Origin: Strigops habroptila
Lineage: Eukaryota > Chordata > Aves > Psittaciformes > Psittacidae
Direction: 5' to 3'
DNA length: 64,000 nt
Assembly: GCF_004027225.2 (NCBI RefSeq)
Contig: NC_044297.2
Location: forward strand, 2,393,569 to 2,457,568
The position numbers and the translations under genes were made by a program. This document shows, one piece after another, positions 22,340-34,800 of this stretch. The notes under the pieces were generated by a model that saw only the letters and a list, made by a program, of their open reading frames with translations, was not told the DNA's origin and made no database searches. How positions within the stretch are numbered: position 1 is the first letter of the stretch; every line of letters begins with the position of its first letter.

Positions 22340-22625
22340 CTTCATCAGGGACTGTAGCGATAGGACAAGGGGTGATGGGTTTAAACTGAAACAAGGGAAG
22401 TTCAGGTTAGATATAAGGCAGAAGTTCTTTACTGTGAGGGTGCTGAGGTGCTGGCACAGAGTGCCCAGAGAAGTGATAAATGCTCCAGCCCCAGCAGTGT
22501 TCAAGGCCAGGTTGGACAGAGCCTTGGGCGACATGGTCTAGCGTGAGGTGCCCCTGCCCATGGCAGGGGGTTGGAACTGGATGATCTTAAGCTCCTTTCC
22601 AACCAAATCATTTTATGATTCTATA
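22340..22625 (+). repeat. CR1 LINE 3' fragment
   Basis: Forward CR1 from TTCATCAGGGACTGTAGCGA through GGTTAGATATAAGGCAGAAG and GGTGCTGAGGTGCTGGCACA to the tail TTTTATGATTCTATA. Confidence 0.93.
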
Positions 22626-25134
22626 ACTGAGCAGCAGTTGCTGATCCCACCCTTTGGCTCCTGTACACCACATGAGAAGCAGCACCCAGAAACCTGATTT
22701 ATCCCCTTCCTTCGTGGTTTGCTCCAGTTCCTCCATGCCCGGACTCCCAGGGACACACAAGTGACAGAGAGGGGCAAACCTCAGCAGGTCCTGGGTGAGG
22801 GCTGGCCTCACTGAGCTAACAGTGTCACCGTATGTGATGCTGCCAGCTTGGGAAAAGCCTGTCCCTGTACCCTGAAAAGGGGTTTGATTCCACTTACCTG
22901 CAGAAAAGTTGAGCTTTTCGCTTGTGCCCCCTCCAAAAACCAGGGGTTGAGTGACCGAAAGGAAATGTGCACTCTCACACCCCTAACGTGGACAAGCACA
23001 ACCCTCTCCCTCCCCTGCACCATGGAATTACATTCCCAGTAGTCCGTAAAATGTGCTTCTAAACAGAAGTGCCTACAACCCCCATCACAAAAGGTTACAT
23101 CTGAATTTAAAACACCTACATGAAATAAAACGAGGTGGATAAATGTTTTGGCAGAGCATTGCCTGCAGGGAACTTACTGGTCATTTAAACAGAGGATTAG
23201 TAGTTGTTATGTTTTTATTCCAATAATAATGCTGGAATTGCTTTGTAAAGGAGCCAGAAGTCCCCAACAAAGCCAGTGACTGCTTCTTAGGTAATGAAAT
23301 CTCAGATGCTTTGAAATGCCTGGGCAGCTGCATCAAGGAGAAGTGTCAGCAATCTATCCTTTTGTAAGGGTCTGTTAGACACAAACCAGACCTCTCTGCC
23401 TCACCTCCTGTCCTTGTTTCCCATGAACATCAGTAGGAGAGACTGAGTTGCTCCTTGCCCCCCAAGTAGGATTTATCAGCTGGGTACATTGCTTCTGAAG
23501 CTCCTGTCCTTAAAGGCAAGAGGCCACTCAGAGCACTGGAACTGGTCTGCAGGCTCGGCGGGGGCACAAACACCATTCAGGCTTTGTAGTGACTTTCCCA
23601 TATGTGTTGCTCATTTTCCTCACCTCCTCTCAGCCACCCCCAGGTCAGAGTCCTGTCTCTCATCTCTTTTTGCCCTGAAGGGCCTTGAGAAGCAGACACC
23701 ACTCTGAGAACCAATCACCAAAGCACAAGGAGAGAACTTAAAAGACAACCCTCAAATTCTCTCTCCTCCTGGCAGTGATTATCTCCAAGCTATTCCCTCT
23801 GGAAGCATCCAGCTGCAGGACAGGACACAAAGGTGTCCTGCATCCTCACTTCCCTGCAAGCTTTATCACTCCGTGATGCCTGGCCCTTGGCAGATAAAGA
23901 CTATGTGGGAGCAGAGCTCCAGAGACACAGAGCTTCAGAGAGGTATGGTCTGGTTTCCCCAGTCCCGTGTACCTGCAGAGAGCACCTATAGGGCTGGATA
24001 GCTTAAGGCCAACACCAGTAGAGGTTTCCGTGTCCCTTGACTAGCAGACTTGCCTGCTTGCTGATATACGAGGCGGGGGATGCTGGCACAGGCAGCTGAT
24101 ATCCCTATGGCTCGGCTATTGTCAGGAACTGCTGTGCACAGCAGGCCTGCGGCAGCGAGGATGCAGCAGCTGTTTTCAGCTCAATTAGGGATGAAATCAG
24201 CTCCCAGCAGAATAAGCCGGGTACCCACCGCTTCCAGCTCTCCTCCTTCTTCCTAGGCTGAGCTTGGAGCAGGGAGGAATCAGGGCTGGGGTCCGCACGA
24301 TGAGCTAAGATAAAGGGCTGCTTGGGAAAATTCAGCCATCCAGCCACTGGAGGCTGCTCTGGTTATATACATAAATCACTGCTATTCGCCTTGTCAGACA
24401 GGGAAAACTCAACACAAGGAAATAAAGGGCAGGGGTTAGAGAGTTTCAGAGCTGCTATTTCCCGGCTTTATACTCCCCCTGCATGCAAATTCACCACAGT
24501 CTTCACAGCTCTGTACTGAAGACCAGAGCTCAATCACTTCATGCATTAAATGCTGCATGTCCAAAAGCCACCTGGAAGGTACAGGAGCCAGACTTCATTA
24601 TCCTCAATCATAAACAGAAAGAATATGTGTATTTCTTCCTACGTGTGCTATTTGATAGACCCACTGCAGAGGAGGGTGGCAGATGGAGGGAGTGCAGAGG
24701 GCACAGACGGCTGTAGCGTAACAAGGTAAAATTAAGCCTATTTTAAGCTCACAGGATAAGAGAAAATAAGAGTTGAGAAGAGTAGTGCAGGCTCCACAGC
24801 AGCATTATAGTTGCACACTGGAAAGAGTTTGAACAAATGTGATGTACCTGGCACTGAAACTGCCCAGGAGGGATTGCGTGCTCAGCTGAGGGGGCAATAA
24901 CTCAGTAAATCCTCACGCACACCATGGCACAGGCTCTTCTCTAACTGTAGCAAGGATGAAGCATGGTAGACGTGGGGTCCACTGCAGGCTGCCTCAACAT
25001 ATAACACAGAGGATTGATCTGAGGTCACCTGGGCAGCCAGTGCAGGGTAGGACCAACTCTCCATCGAAAAAATGAAAAAATAAAGAGTAATCTTCACTCT
25101 CTATTTGCCTTCATTGAGGTGATGAATCAGGTTG
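22626..25134. other. gene desert between CR1 copies
   Basis: No gene, RNA or repeat family was recognised in this stretch. Confidence 0.45.
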
Positions 25135-25824
25135 GGTGGAGAAGTGATTCAGAGCAGCCCTGCGGAGAAGGACTTGGGGATGTTGGTCAATGAGAAACTG
25201 AACATGAACAGCCCAGAAAGCCAACCATATCCTGGGCTGCATCAAAAGCAGCATGATCAGCAGATCGAAGGAGGTGATCCTGCCCCTCTACTCTGCTCTC
25301 GTGAGACCCCACTTGCAGCACTGTGTGCAATTCTGGTGTCCTCAACATAAGAAGGACATGGAGCTGTTGGAGCGAGTCCAGAGGAGGCCACAAGAATGCT
25401 CAGGGGCTGGAGCAGCTCCCGTATGAAGACAGGCTGAGAACGTTGGGGCTGTTCAGCCTGGAGAAGAGAAGCTGCGTGGAGACCTCAGAGCAGCTTCCAG
25501 TGTCTGAAGGGGGCTACAAGGATGCTGGAGAGGGACTCTTCATTAGGGACTGTAGTGATAGGACAAGGGGTGATGTGTGCAAACTGAAACAGGGGAAGTT
25601 CAGGTTAGATATAAGGCAGAAGTTCTTCCCTGTGAGGGTGCTGAGGGCCTGGCACCGGTTGCCCAGAGAAGTGGTGAATGCTCCATCCCTGGCAATGCCC
25701 AAGGCCAGGTTGGACAGAACCTTGGGCAACATGGTCTAGTGTGAGACATCCCTGCCCATGGCAGGGGGTTTGAACTGGATGATCTTAAGGTCTTTTCCCA
25801 ACTCAAACCATTCTATGGTTCTAA
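25135..25824 (+). repeat. CR1 LINE 3' fragment, longest in window
   Basis: This forward CR1 of about 690 bases keeps the 3' end of the reverse-transcriptase region and the 3' UTR. Diagnostic blocks are GAGAAGGACTTGGGGATGTT, CTGGGCTGCATCAAAAGCAG, TGAGACCCCACTTGCAGCAC, CTGTTCAGCCTGGAGAAGAG and AGTTCAGGTTAGATATAAGG, ending ATTCTATGGTTCTA. The coding part is broken by frameshifts, so it is a dead copy. Confidence 0.95.
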
Positions 25825-28800
25825 GATTTCTTTTGAGGCTCCATACGTGCTCTAGCAGGCTGGAAAGAAATGGCAAAACTCATAGTGACCAATGTGCCGG
25901 GGGGTCTCCCAGGACCATCCCATTCTTCCCAGCCTGTTTACCCTCAGCACCTCTGAGAGCTGTTGAGTCCTCTCCCAGCTCCCAAATAAATACCTACTTC
26001 CCTGTAAGAGATGTGATCGAAGGTAGTAAAGCCTTGGAAGGGAGAATGTGCGAGTAACACAACCCCTCTGTGCCCATTCCAGTAGCATCAGACAGAAAGT
26101 TAAAGCCTTGGCACTTGGCTGTACTGATTCACTGCTGGGGGGGGCCACCTGAGTTCTGGCAACGCTGAGATATTTTCCATTAAAAGAAAGAAAAAGGGGG
26201 GAAAGAAAAAGGAGGAGGAAATAACAGGCACCAGACTCATTGTCCAACAGCTGTAAAACCTGCAGAGCCTCAATTTGTGAGGAAGCAGCCCTTGTCCAGA
26301 GGGAGAAAGACAGCTGCCTGCTTTGTTCCCAACTTGTAGCATTTATGATTACTTAGTGGGCAGGCTCTGAATTGCTCGTGGAAGCATTTCGCCTGTCATC
26401 CACTGTCTTGTTAATGTCAGAAGCAGCCTGGGATGGATTTGAGTTGCTGCAGCGCAAGGAGGGGGGTGCAATCAAAGAAAAAAACACAGCTGAAAAAACA
26501 CGAAGTTGCTGGCAAAATCTGCTGTGAGATCCTGATGCTTTCTGTCTAACTGTTCACTTGGGCTTGTCACATCTTGTCAGCAGAGCAGGCTGGGGCCCCG
26601 TCCAAACCTTCTTGAAGCTGGTGGGAGGTTTGCTGTTGATCTGATGCTCGTTGTGTTTCAGCACTGGGAAAGATGTCAAATGGAACCACCCACCCCCCTG
26701 GAAGGGAGCACTGCTGAGATATCCACTGTCCCCATTAGCTGGGAGTTTGAGCTACTCACACTTTGTAGAGGCTAAAACGAAGGTCACATCTATCTTGCAG
26801 ATAGTGCTCTTCAAAACAGAGCAGATCACTGGTAACCAGCACCTCAAAGGCAGAGGGCTGGGAGCAGGGTGCCTGCTCTGTATCTAACCCCACATCTGCA
26901 CACATCAGCTCACACCCCTGTGTGCAAAGCCCCATGCTCTCAGAGCTGAGTGCTGATCCGGCTGCGTGGCACCTCCGACTCCAGAAGCTCAGAATTGACT
27001 CTCGCAAATCCAAAACCCTTAGGGAAATCTGCTTTGGAGAAAAAAGGAATTATATCTACGTCAGGGTGGAAATTGGGGCCAAGTCCCTGGCAATTTCACA
27101 CTGATTTCATTCAGGGAGGCTGGGACCTGTCTGTGGTTATTTCTTTTCTTGAATGTTCTTGGACCAAGAACTAATCACCATGAACATGGACACTCAGCAG
27201 CAGTGTCTTTCTGAGGCCTGTGGCTGCTGTTTAGCACAATGCATTTCTATTCACTGTGTCTATGGTACTAAGAACCCTGGCAGCCCAGCTATAATTTCTA
27301 AAGCAGCGAGAACAGCTTAGGAGCTCAAATATAAAGTCAGTGAGAGTTGGGTGCCTAATTCCTTTCAATCTTCTTTCTAATTCCTAGCCTTAGGGCTTTG
27401 AGGAAGTGGCTGGTTTGATTTGATGAAGGAAAAAGCCGCTCCATTAGCAGGTCTGATGTTTGAGAGGTTTCTTTCAGCCTGTGATGAATCCCAGCACCCT
27501 CCATCAGGCCACACTTGCTGCTAGATCCTATTTTCCCTTCAGTGACATTATGTCTTAAACAAGCTTTCACTGTAATAACATTTGCAGTAATGAAATCACC
27601 CGGCTGCACAGTCTTCTTTTAACAGCAAAAATATCTGAGTTGGCTACAAAGGGAGATTTAAATGTCACAGAGAATGTGCTGTATGTGTCCATCAGAAGAT
27701 AAGGTTTCTCTTTGTCGATGAGCGGAGACCCAACGGTGACTGCTGGGCCTTCGGAGCACAAAGGCTCACCACGGCTCCTTGAATAGGGAATGAGGAGGCT
27801 TGGAGGGAGTGGGGAACAGGACAAGGGAAAGATGGCTAATATATAGAGCTTTTAAAATCCCATACTGGCTACAGAGCTCCTGAAGATATAACAATGGCAA
27901 GGCATTGCATTTGCAAATGAAATGAATCAAAATCAGCTTCTTTCCTTCTCAGTTCAGGGTTTGTTCTCTAAGAGCTGCTGGCTGCACAGGATTGGGAAGT
28001 GGGAGAGGAAAGGATCTCTGAACTGAGTCGGAATTATCCCAGCAATGAGGCTCTGGAAAGCTTGTAGGGGCCTTGGCACGTCAACAGTTAAAGGGATATT
28101 AACTTTAATATCCAAAGATCCAGAAGAGCAGCACGGCTTGAGCTCACATCCAGCCTTTCCAGCACTTCCTAACCCAGATGGCCAGCTGCCTTCTAGAGCT
28201 CTGCCAAGGGGGATGGATGTGCCTATAGAGCCCCTTCTGAGCACAGCACTCTGAGTTCCAGCAGGATACCTTAAACCACTCTCCTGCCTGGGCTATCTGC
28301 GAATGATCCAGCTCTGACCTCTGCACTGCTTACCCAAGGCAAGCAGGATGCCCCTGAGGTCAATGTCTCAGCACCAGCATGAAACCAGCCCGACTGAGAC
28401 CAGAATCCACATGTGAACTTCAGATCTGCATAAGAACCTAAAGGTTCTTCATTATGAAATGAAGAATGTCAGCAGGGGAGGGGAAGGAAGGGAAATGACA
28501 CCAGATCAACCCAAACCAACCCATTTGAGCTAACAAACTGCAACAAACTGTTTTGCAGTTTCTAAATGGCTCATTTTGTTAGAGGAAATGCAGGCACGTT
28601 GCCTCTGCCCACTACACAGAGATTCTGATTTTCCTTGCATGCACTCCGGTTATGTGGGACCTGATTTGCTTCAGCTGATTAGACCCCAAGCTGATGTTTC
28701 AAATGAAGTTGTCAGGAACAGGCCTCCTGAAAACCTGGCTGCTTGATTTCCTAGGATGGGAATTCTTTCTTGCTTATCCCCAGGAAAGCTCTCACTCGGT

Positions 28801-31800
28801 TGATTGATTTATTCCAATAAAAAGCTAAAAATTCCCAGTTCCATCAAAGTCAGTTGTAAAACTCTCAACATCTTAAAGGCAGGATTTTACCAGCACATTT
28901 AGCTGTGCCTCGGGGTTGTTGGGGTTTTCTTTCTTCTTTCTTTAATTATTCTATTTTCTTGAGGAACAGCTCTGTCAATGACTTGAAGGGTTACATTAGA
29001 AACCATTACATTTCACTGCTGGCTCTTAATGGTAACATGACTTGTACCTCCAGCTTGGCTTTCCATCTGCTACTAGCAGAGACAGTAATGTTACAGTCAA
29101 CATGGAAAGTACTCCTGTTCCAAGGAGAGGATAGTAATAATGAAAGAAGGTAAACATATTAGAGCTGATGATTTAGCCTGAGAAAGGGCAGATCATAAGA
29201 TCTGATATGCCCTAGAGCATGGCTATGAAAAGAATAACCTTTCCTCCGCAGGAATGCTTGGTGCAGTGGGAAGAGGGACCCATTTTCCACCTCTGTTTTT
29301 TTGCACAAATGTTAATTTTAGCAAAGGTAGTAAAGGTCATGAAGGACTAAAGATTGGGAGGTGGTAAAACACAAGCCTCCTCCTCCCTCCCCAAAGACCT
29401 GACAGTCTGAGCTGCTTTGCCTAATAGAAACAGGCAGCAAAGAACATTTTGGCTTTAATAATTCTAATTATTCCTCAGTATTGTGAAATAAATTAGAAAT
29501 CCAAATTAAATCAGTGTCCCATGGCACGAGGAAATGTACAGTCACAGAATGCAGGTACCTAAAACTATCCTGAGTTCTGTCTTGCACAGACAAGACAGAA
29601 AATAATAGAGAATATGCTCAGAAACAGGAGAGAAGATTGAAGCATAAACTTCTGCACAGTGACTGCTGCAAAGTCATGCAGCCCTGAGCCTCCTTCACAT
29701 GACTCCCATGCCAAAGCTTTCCTTAACTTCCCTGTAACCGATGAGGATGTTTCCCAGTCTCCTACCCTGCCTTCCTCCTGAGGGATATGCAGCTGGGATT
29801 CCTTGACCTGGAAGTTACAGCAGCAATCAGTCCCTCGGGAACAGAGCTCCTTTGGAGCTGGGAAATGCCAAGGGATCAGACACATAACAGGCTGTGAAAT
29901 CCACACAGATTTGATGCAGCCTCAGGGGTGTCTGTGGGGCTTCCCTGGAGACACTGCCCCGTGGGAAGGATCTGGCTGTAAGCAGGGAAGAAACTCACTT
30001 CTATTGACAGTAAGGAAGCAGTAAATCCCCAGCCTTTGTCATAAGGCCCAGCTTTACCCCTGGGCACAGCATTCAAACATCCAGAAGTCTTTAGCAGTTG
30101 TTCCCGAAGTAAGGGAGCAGGAAGACAACTCACACAGCCCCATATGAGAGCTAAGGACCCAAGATAGACTTTCTCATAGAGGCAGCTATTTATCAGTATC
30201 GTCATCCATCATGCTGAAGGATGAAAGGCCAAATAAATGACCCTGCTACTGGCCACTGTTATTCCAGTGCTGCACAGAGGAAGAAGGTAAATACCTTGGA
30301 AGAACTTGGCTGAGCCTGGGAGGCCAGAGCCTGCCTTGCATAAAGCACTGGCACTAACAGAATATGACAGCAGGTAAAGAAGCGTGGCCAGGCGATGGGA
30401 GTCACTCCTGTGCAGTGGCTCTTGGTTGCTTTATGCTGCCCAGAGTAGAAGGTGGAATGAAGCTTCTCCTCCAAATCCTCAATGTGTTTCTCACCACCAG
30501 CAGTGCTAACCTGGCTTCATTGGGCTGTTATCTCCCTGCACAGGCCTGGGAGAGCTGTTGCTTGAGCAAAAGCCATTCCTCTCTATTGTTCTCAGTGGAA
30601 TAGCAATGCAGAATTAGTGGCATCTGTTTGACTGTGGTCATCCCTGTTGTGCCAAGGAGTACTTTTACCTACTGCTGGTCCAGCCCTCCTTTCACAGCCA
30701 GTCCTGGAGCTATGGCAGAAACCCAGCAAGCAGCCATCAGTGCAGGACCTGCCTTTATCTTCTCCATGCACCTGGCAGGCATTCATGGCAATCTTCTCAC
30801 AGCTGAGGTTGATGGTGCTTTGGAAAGGGAGGAGCCACCTGTAGTAGGTGTTCAATTGAATGCCCAGGGGAAAGAAGGATAACAGCAAGTGCTGCCGTCC
30901 CCATCATTAAAATACAGAGTGTGACATAGAGACACTAAAGACAAAATCCACAAAGATTATTTGCAAGGTCCCTAAGTCTCACTAGATGACTCACAAAGGG
31001 GAACTATCTCACTCCTGAGTCAGTGCCTGAAGGACCCCTGCTCTGTTCAATTGCCTTTCCTACATATGCACAAATAGCTGCCCGGAGCTGTGTTGACTGC
31101 ACTCTGTTAGATGGTCCCTGTGTGCTTTGGGCAGCAGCAGTCAAGCATCTCAAAATCCGTCTATCTTCATGTCTCTTGCTCTCGGTGATTTACAGTGTCA
31201 CATGGAAGCTCAAGACAGAGCAAGAAATTAAAGCAGATTTCCCAATGTGACCCCTTCTTTGAATCCCTCCTCACCTCACCAGTGGGTTTATGCAAACTCA
31301 CAGGGATAAGGCTCAGTCTGTGTGGCACTGCATATAGGTAGCCAAGGGAGAACAGAAAGGAAATATTTCTGTATTACAGGTAGGGAACTGAGGCAGGAAG
31401 AAATCAGCTGAATTTGGACCATTTGTGTAAGAAGCTTGACTCAATTCAGGAAGAGAGTCTGTGCCTAAGCATCCTCATCAGTCACCTGGACTCCGGCAAG
31501 CGCGTGCCGTGGCAGCACAGGCCAGCATCTCAGTGCCATCCTCTGCTCTCTGACACAAGGTTTAAGATCTGCAGCTCTGCATTGTGCAGTCCCTTTCTTG
31601 GCTTTGCTGCCATCACACACTGAGAGATGAGCCTGGGGACCCAACTCCTTCTGTTCACTTCAAGATCACTTTGCTGAGCAAATGGAAGCAAGGGGCAGGC
31701 AGAGCTGGTGTGCCTCCCAGGCAAGGCTGGGCTCTTTTGGGTTGACTCTTTTGTTCTTTTCCCTCACTGCTTCTGCTGGCTTTGGTCATCCTTCTTCATA

Positions 31801-34800
31801 AGTTTCCCAAAAGCGACAAGGGCAATTTATTATGTATGTACAAGGCCTTGGGAATCTCCTGGAGACATATCATGCTTGCTATTATCCTCCTCACATGAGG
31901 AGCCGTTGTTCTTGTCAAGCTCGCTTGCCTCCTCCCTTGCAAAGAGAAGAAAGGATGCTGGGGATGTTTCATTAATCATTTTTACGCCGAGAGCTGCAGC
32001 TCCTGTCTGCATTCTGATCACTTCTGATCTCTGCCACCATTTTTCATGGCAGCACTTATGAGGATTGGTTTATGCTGCTGGTTCGAGGTGCGTTAATGAC
32101 CAACCATTCAGTGTCCAGAGCAAAGCCTTAAATTTAATGTACACTCCAGTGGGGAAAATCTATTACAACTATACATCTTCTTTCTTGCTATTCTTCTTCA
32201 AGGAAGGTGCCAGAGTTGCAAAGAGTGGGGGAAGTGAGGGGGAAAGGATGGAAGAAGGACTTTGGTTTATGGTGAGAAGGAGGGAGAAGCAAGCAGAGGT
32301 TTCTGCACTTGAGCTAGGGCTCGGAGCTGTGCTGGTCGAAAACTGGAAGATCCAGCCAAGGAACAGCCAAGTTGGAAGGGAGAATATTGCCAAAACATAA
32401 TGATTTCAACTGATGGGAGCTCAGCATGTCCTAATTTCTGGTCCATGAGATAAAGCTGCTCCTGACAGTGCGCCAGGGTCTCTGAGGCTTATCTCTGCCA
32501 GGCTGCTATTCTTGTGTGTTGGGACGTTACCAAGTACAGAGCACTTCCATCACAGTCACAGCCTCTTCACGCACATCTCCCAGTGTTACAGAGCCACTCT
32601 GCAAGGTTACACAAGGCTGAGGCTGAATTAGCTTGGTCCAGCTCAGTTGATTTCCTCACCTCCCAGGGCATTCCTAGTTTCTAAGCACTGCGCTTACGAG
32701 TCCAATAGGTGATTATTAATAATGACAAAACCACCCAACTTCTTCTGCCACCTGAGCTCCGAGTCCTTCAGAAAGGACCAAGCAGCATTCTCCCATTCGC
32801 TCTCCAGAGGATGGTGAAAATGTGCTGTATCTAAAAATAGCACTAGAACTGGACCTTGAATAAGTCCCTTCCTTTTGCTGTGCCTCTGGACTCCTCCCAG
32901 CTACTGCCTATCTTGTGTGCTAATTTTGTGCTGGCTCTCTCTGCAACATAACGTCAGAGCCTGGTCCAGGCATCTGGGATCAATGCTGCTTCCTTAATGT
33001 GCACTTACTGGCACCTCTGTCCATGGAGAATTAATCTCAAATGTAATCTTGTCTTTTTACACAAGGGTCAGAAACCAGCTCCCACTCTGTGTGCATGACT
33101 GAATACACACTCCGTTGTAATTCAGACACTTTGACATCTCATTTCAATACAAAAAGCTTAAAACATAGCAGCAAGAGATTGGAACAGACCTTCTGAACCA
33201 CCAAGTTCAACTGTTGGAGGTACAATCTCATTCATACCCTACCTGATTTTCAATTAATACTGTTCGGCTTCCTCTCCTACTGCCCTTACTCCAGGATCAG
33301 TCTTTCCAATGTGGCATAAGTTTACTCACAGTGAGGTTGCTCTTATGCTAGCAGTGTCCTCTAGCTTAAATAGCAACTTCAGTTGCGAACATTAACAATA
33401 ACAGTAGTTAATTACAAGCCTAAAGGGGCTGTTGCTGGGCCCAGAAATAACCTTGCTAAGCTCAATGTATTCAAGCTGCAGGACAGTAATAAATAACATC
33501 TCAGGTTTACTAGCAATAGAATGGCTTGTCCCAGTGAGAGATTCCAGGGGGGAGGAGAGATGCTGCAAGGAGAGGAAAGTGGAGAGGCAGGCTCCTAGGG
33601 CACTGCTCAGTGCAGGTGCTATTGGACAAAGGAAAACACAAGGAGGAAAGTAAAGGAGCCTTATTCCCCTGTGTGGAGCAATTCACAGAGAGCTGCTTGG
33701 TCCCCTGGGAGAAAGACGTTCCTCTGCCTTTCGGGCTGGACCTACATCAAACTCGTTCATGTCAATAGGAGGGAAATTGAACTGAGCTTTGTTGTAGCCC
33801 TAATGAATCCTTTGCTGGTTACAGTAAATTTATTCTTTTGATTTCCCTTTTTCCCCCCATCTTGTTTCATGTGGACCTTTCCCCCTCCCTCCCCTTTTAT
33901 TTAATGTTCCTTTTCTGGCAGCTTCATCTTTTCATTTCTCTCCAATTTAAAACACAGTTAAAAAGCTGTGGTTGATTCCAATTAAATACCCCCTTTGGGA
34001 TTACTAAAACACACACACTCACACAGACCCCCTCTTTGATTGTTTCCATGGCAATGTATTTAAATATCTCATTCACTGTGTCCAAGTGAGGAGCTGAAGG
34101 ATTTGGAGAAGCTCTTTTCTTCCTCTGCTCCCTCACCTCCCTCCTCCCCCAAATTACTCATGCTATAGGTGTAACTGGTGGGATACACATATTGCACTCA
34201 CCAAGCTTTGGCTAGAATGCAGAATATATCTGGAATATGGCTACATACTCCTGGAATTCCAGAGGAGGAGGAGAATTAAGCCAGTATGTCTTACAATAAC
34301 ACAGAGCTACTGGAATTACTTAGGAATGGTGGGAATGATGGGGAAGTACTGTCTAGGACAGTTCAAATTCTGCCATTCACCATAACAGTGTATTTACAAA
34401 GGAATTGTGCTGGGAATTGTAGGGCTGTTGGCAAGGAGGTGGTTGAGGAAGAAGTGGCAAGGGGCTGGTCTCGGATGATGATGCTGTTAACACGGAAGTC
34501 CTGATTCTGCCCTTGCTTCCTTGTGTATGCCAGATTCCCACTAAAACCAGTGAGAATCTATAAGAGACAACTGGGCCTTCAAACATAGATTTGGGGAGGT
34601 AAAGGAAGCTTCCCTGTCCTTTTCAGCAGCGAGGTCTTAGAGGTGAATGCAGACCCTTAATGGGAACAGTAACCCAGCCACTGGAAGGGCTCAGTCTGTG
34701 CTGGGTTTTCCGGCACAGTCTCAGCAATTGCTAGAAGAGCTGATTCAGAAATGCCCATCAGTGCCAGAAGTTCACTCTTTCTCTGCCCACAGAGTTCTTA

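Noticed and set aside
25323-25739. 138-codon frame on the + strand
   Set aside because: It lies inside a CR1 3' fragment and translates its 3' region. It is not a host gene or an intact CR1 protein.
33174-33240. Possible reverse CR1 tip (GATTGGAACAGACCTTCTGA, CCAAGTTCAACTGTTGGAG)
   Set aside because: It resembles old CR1 3' ends but lacks the ATTCTATG tail and the diagnostic inner blocks, so it is too weak to list.
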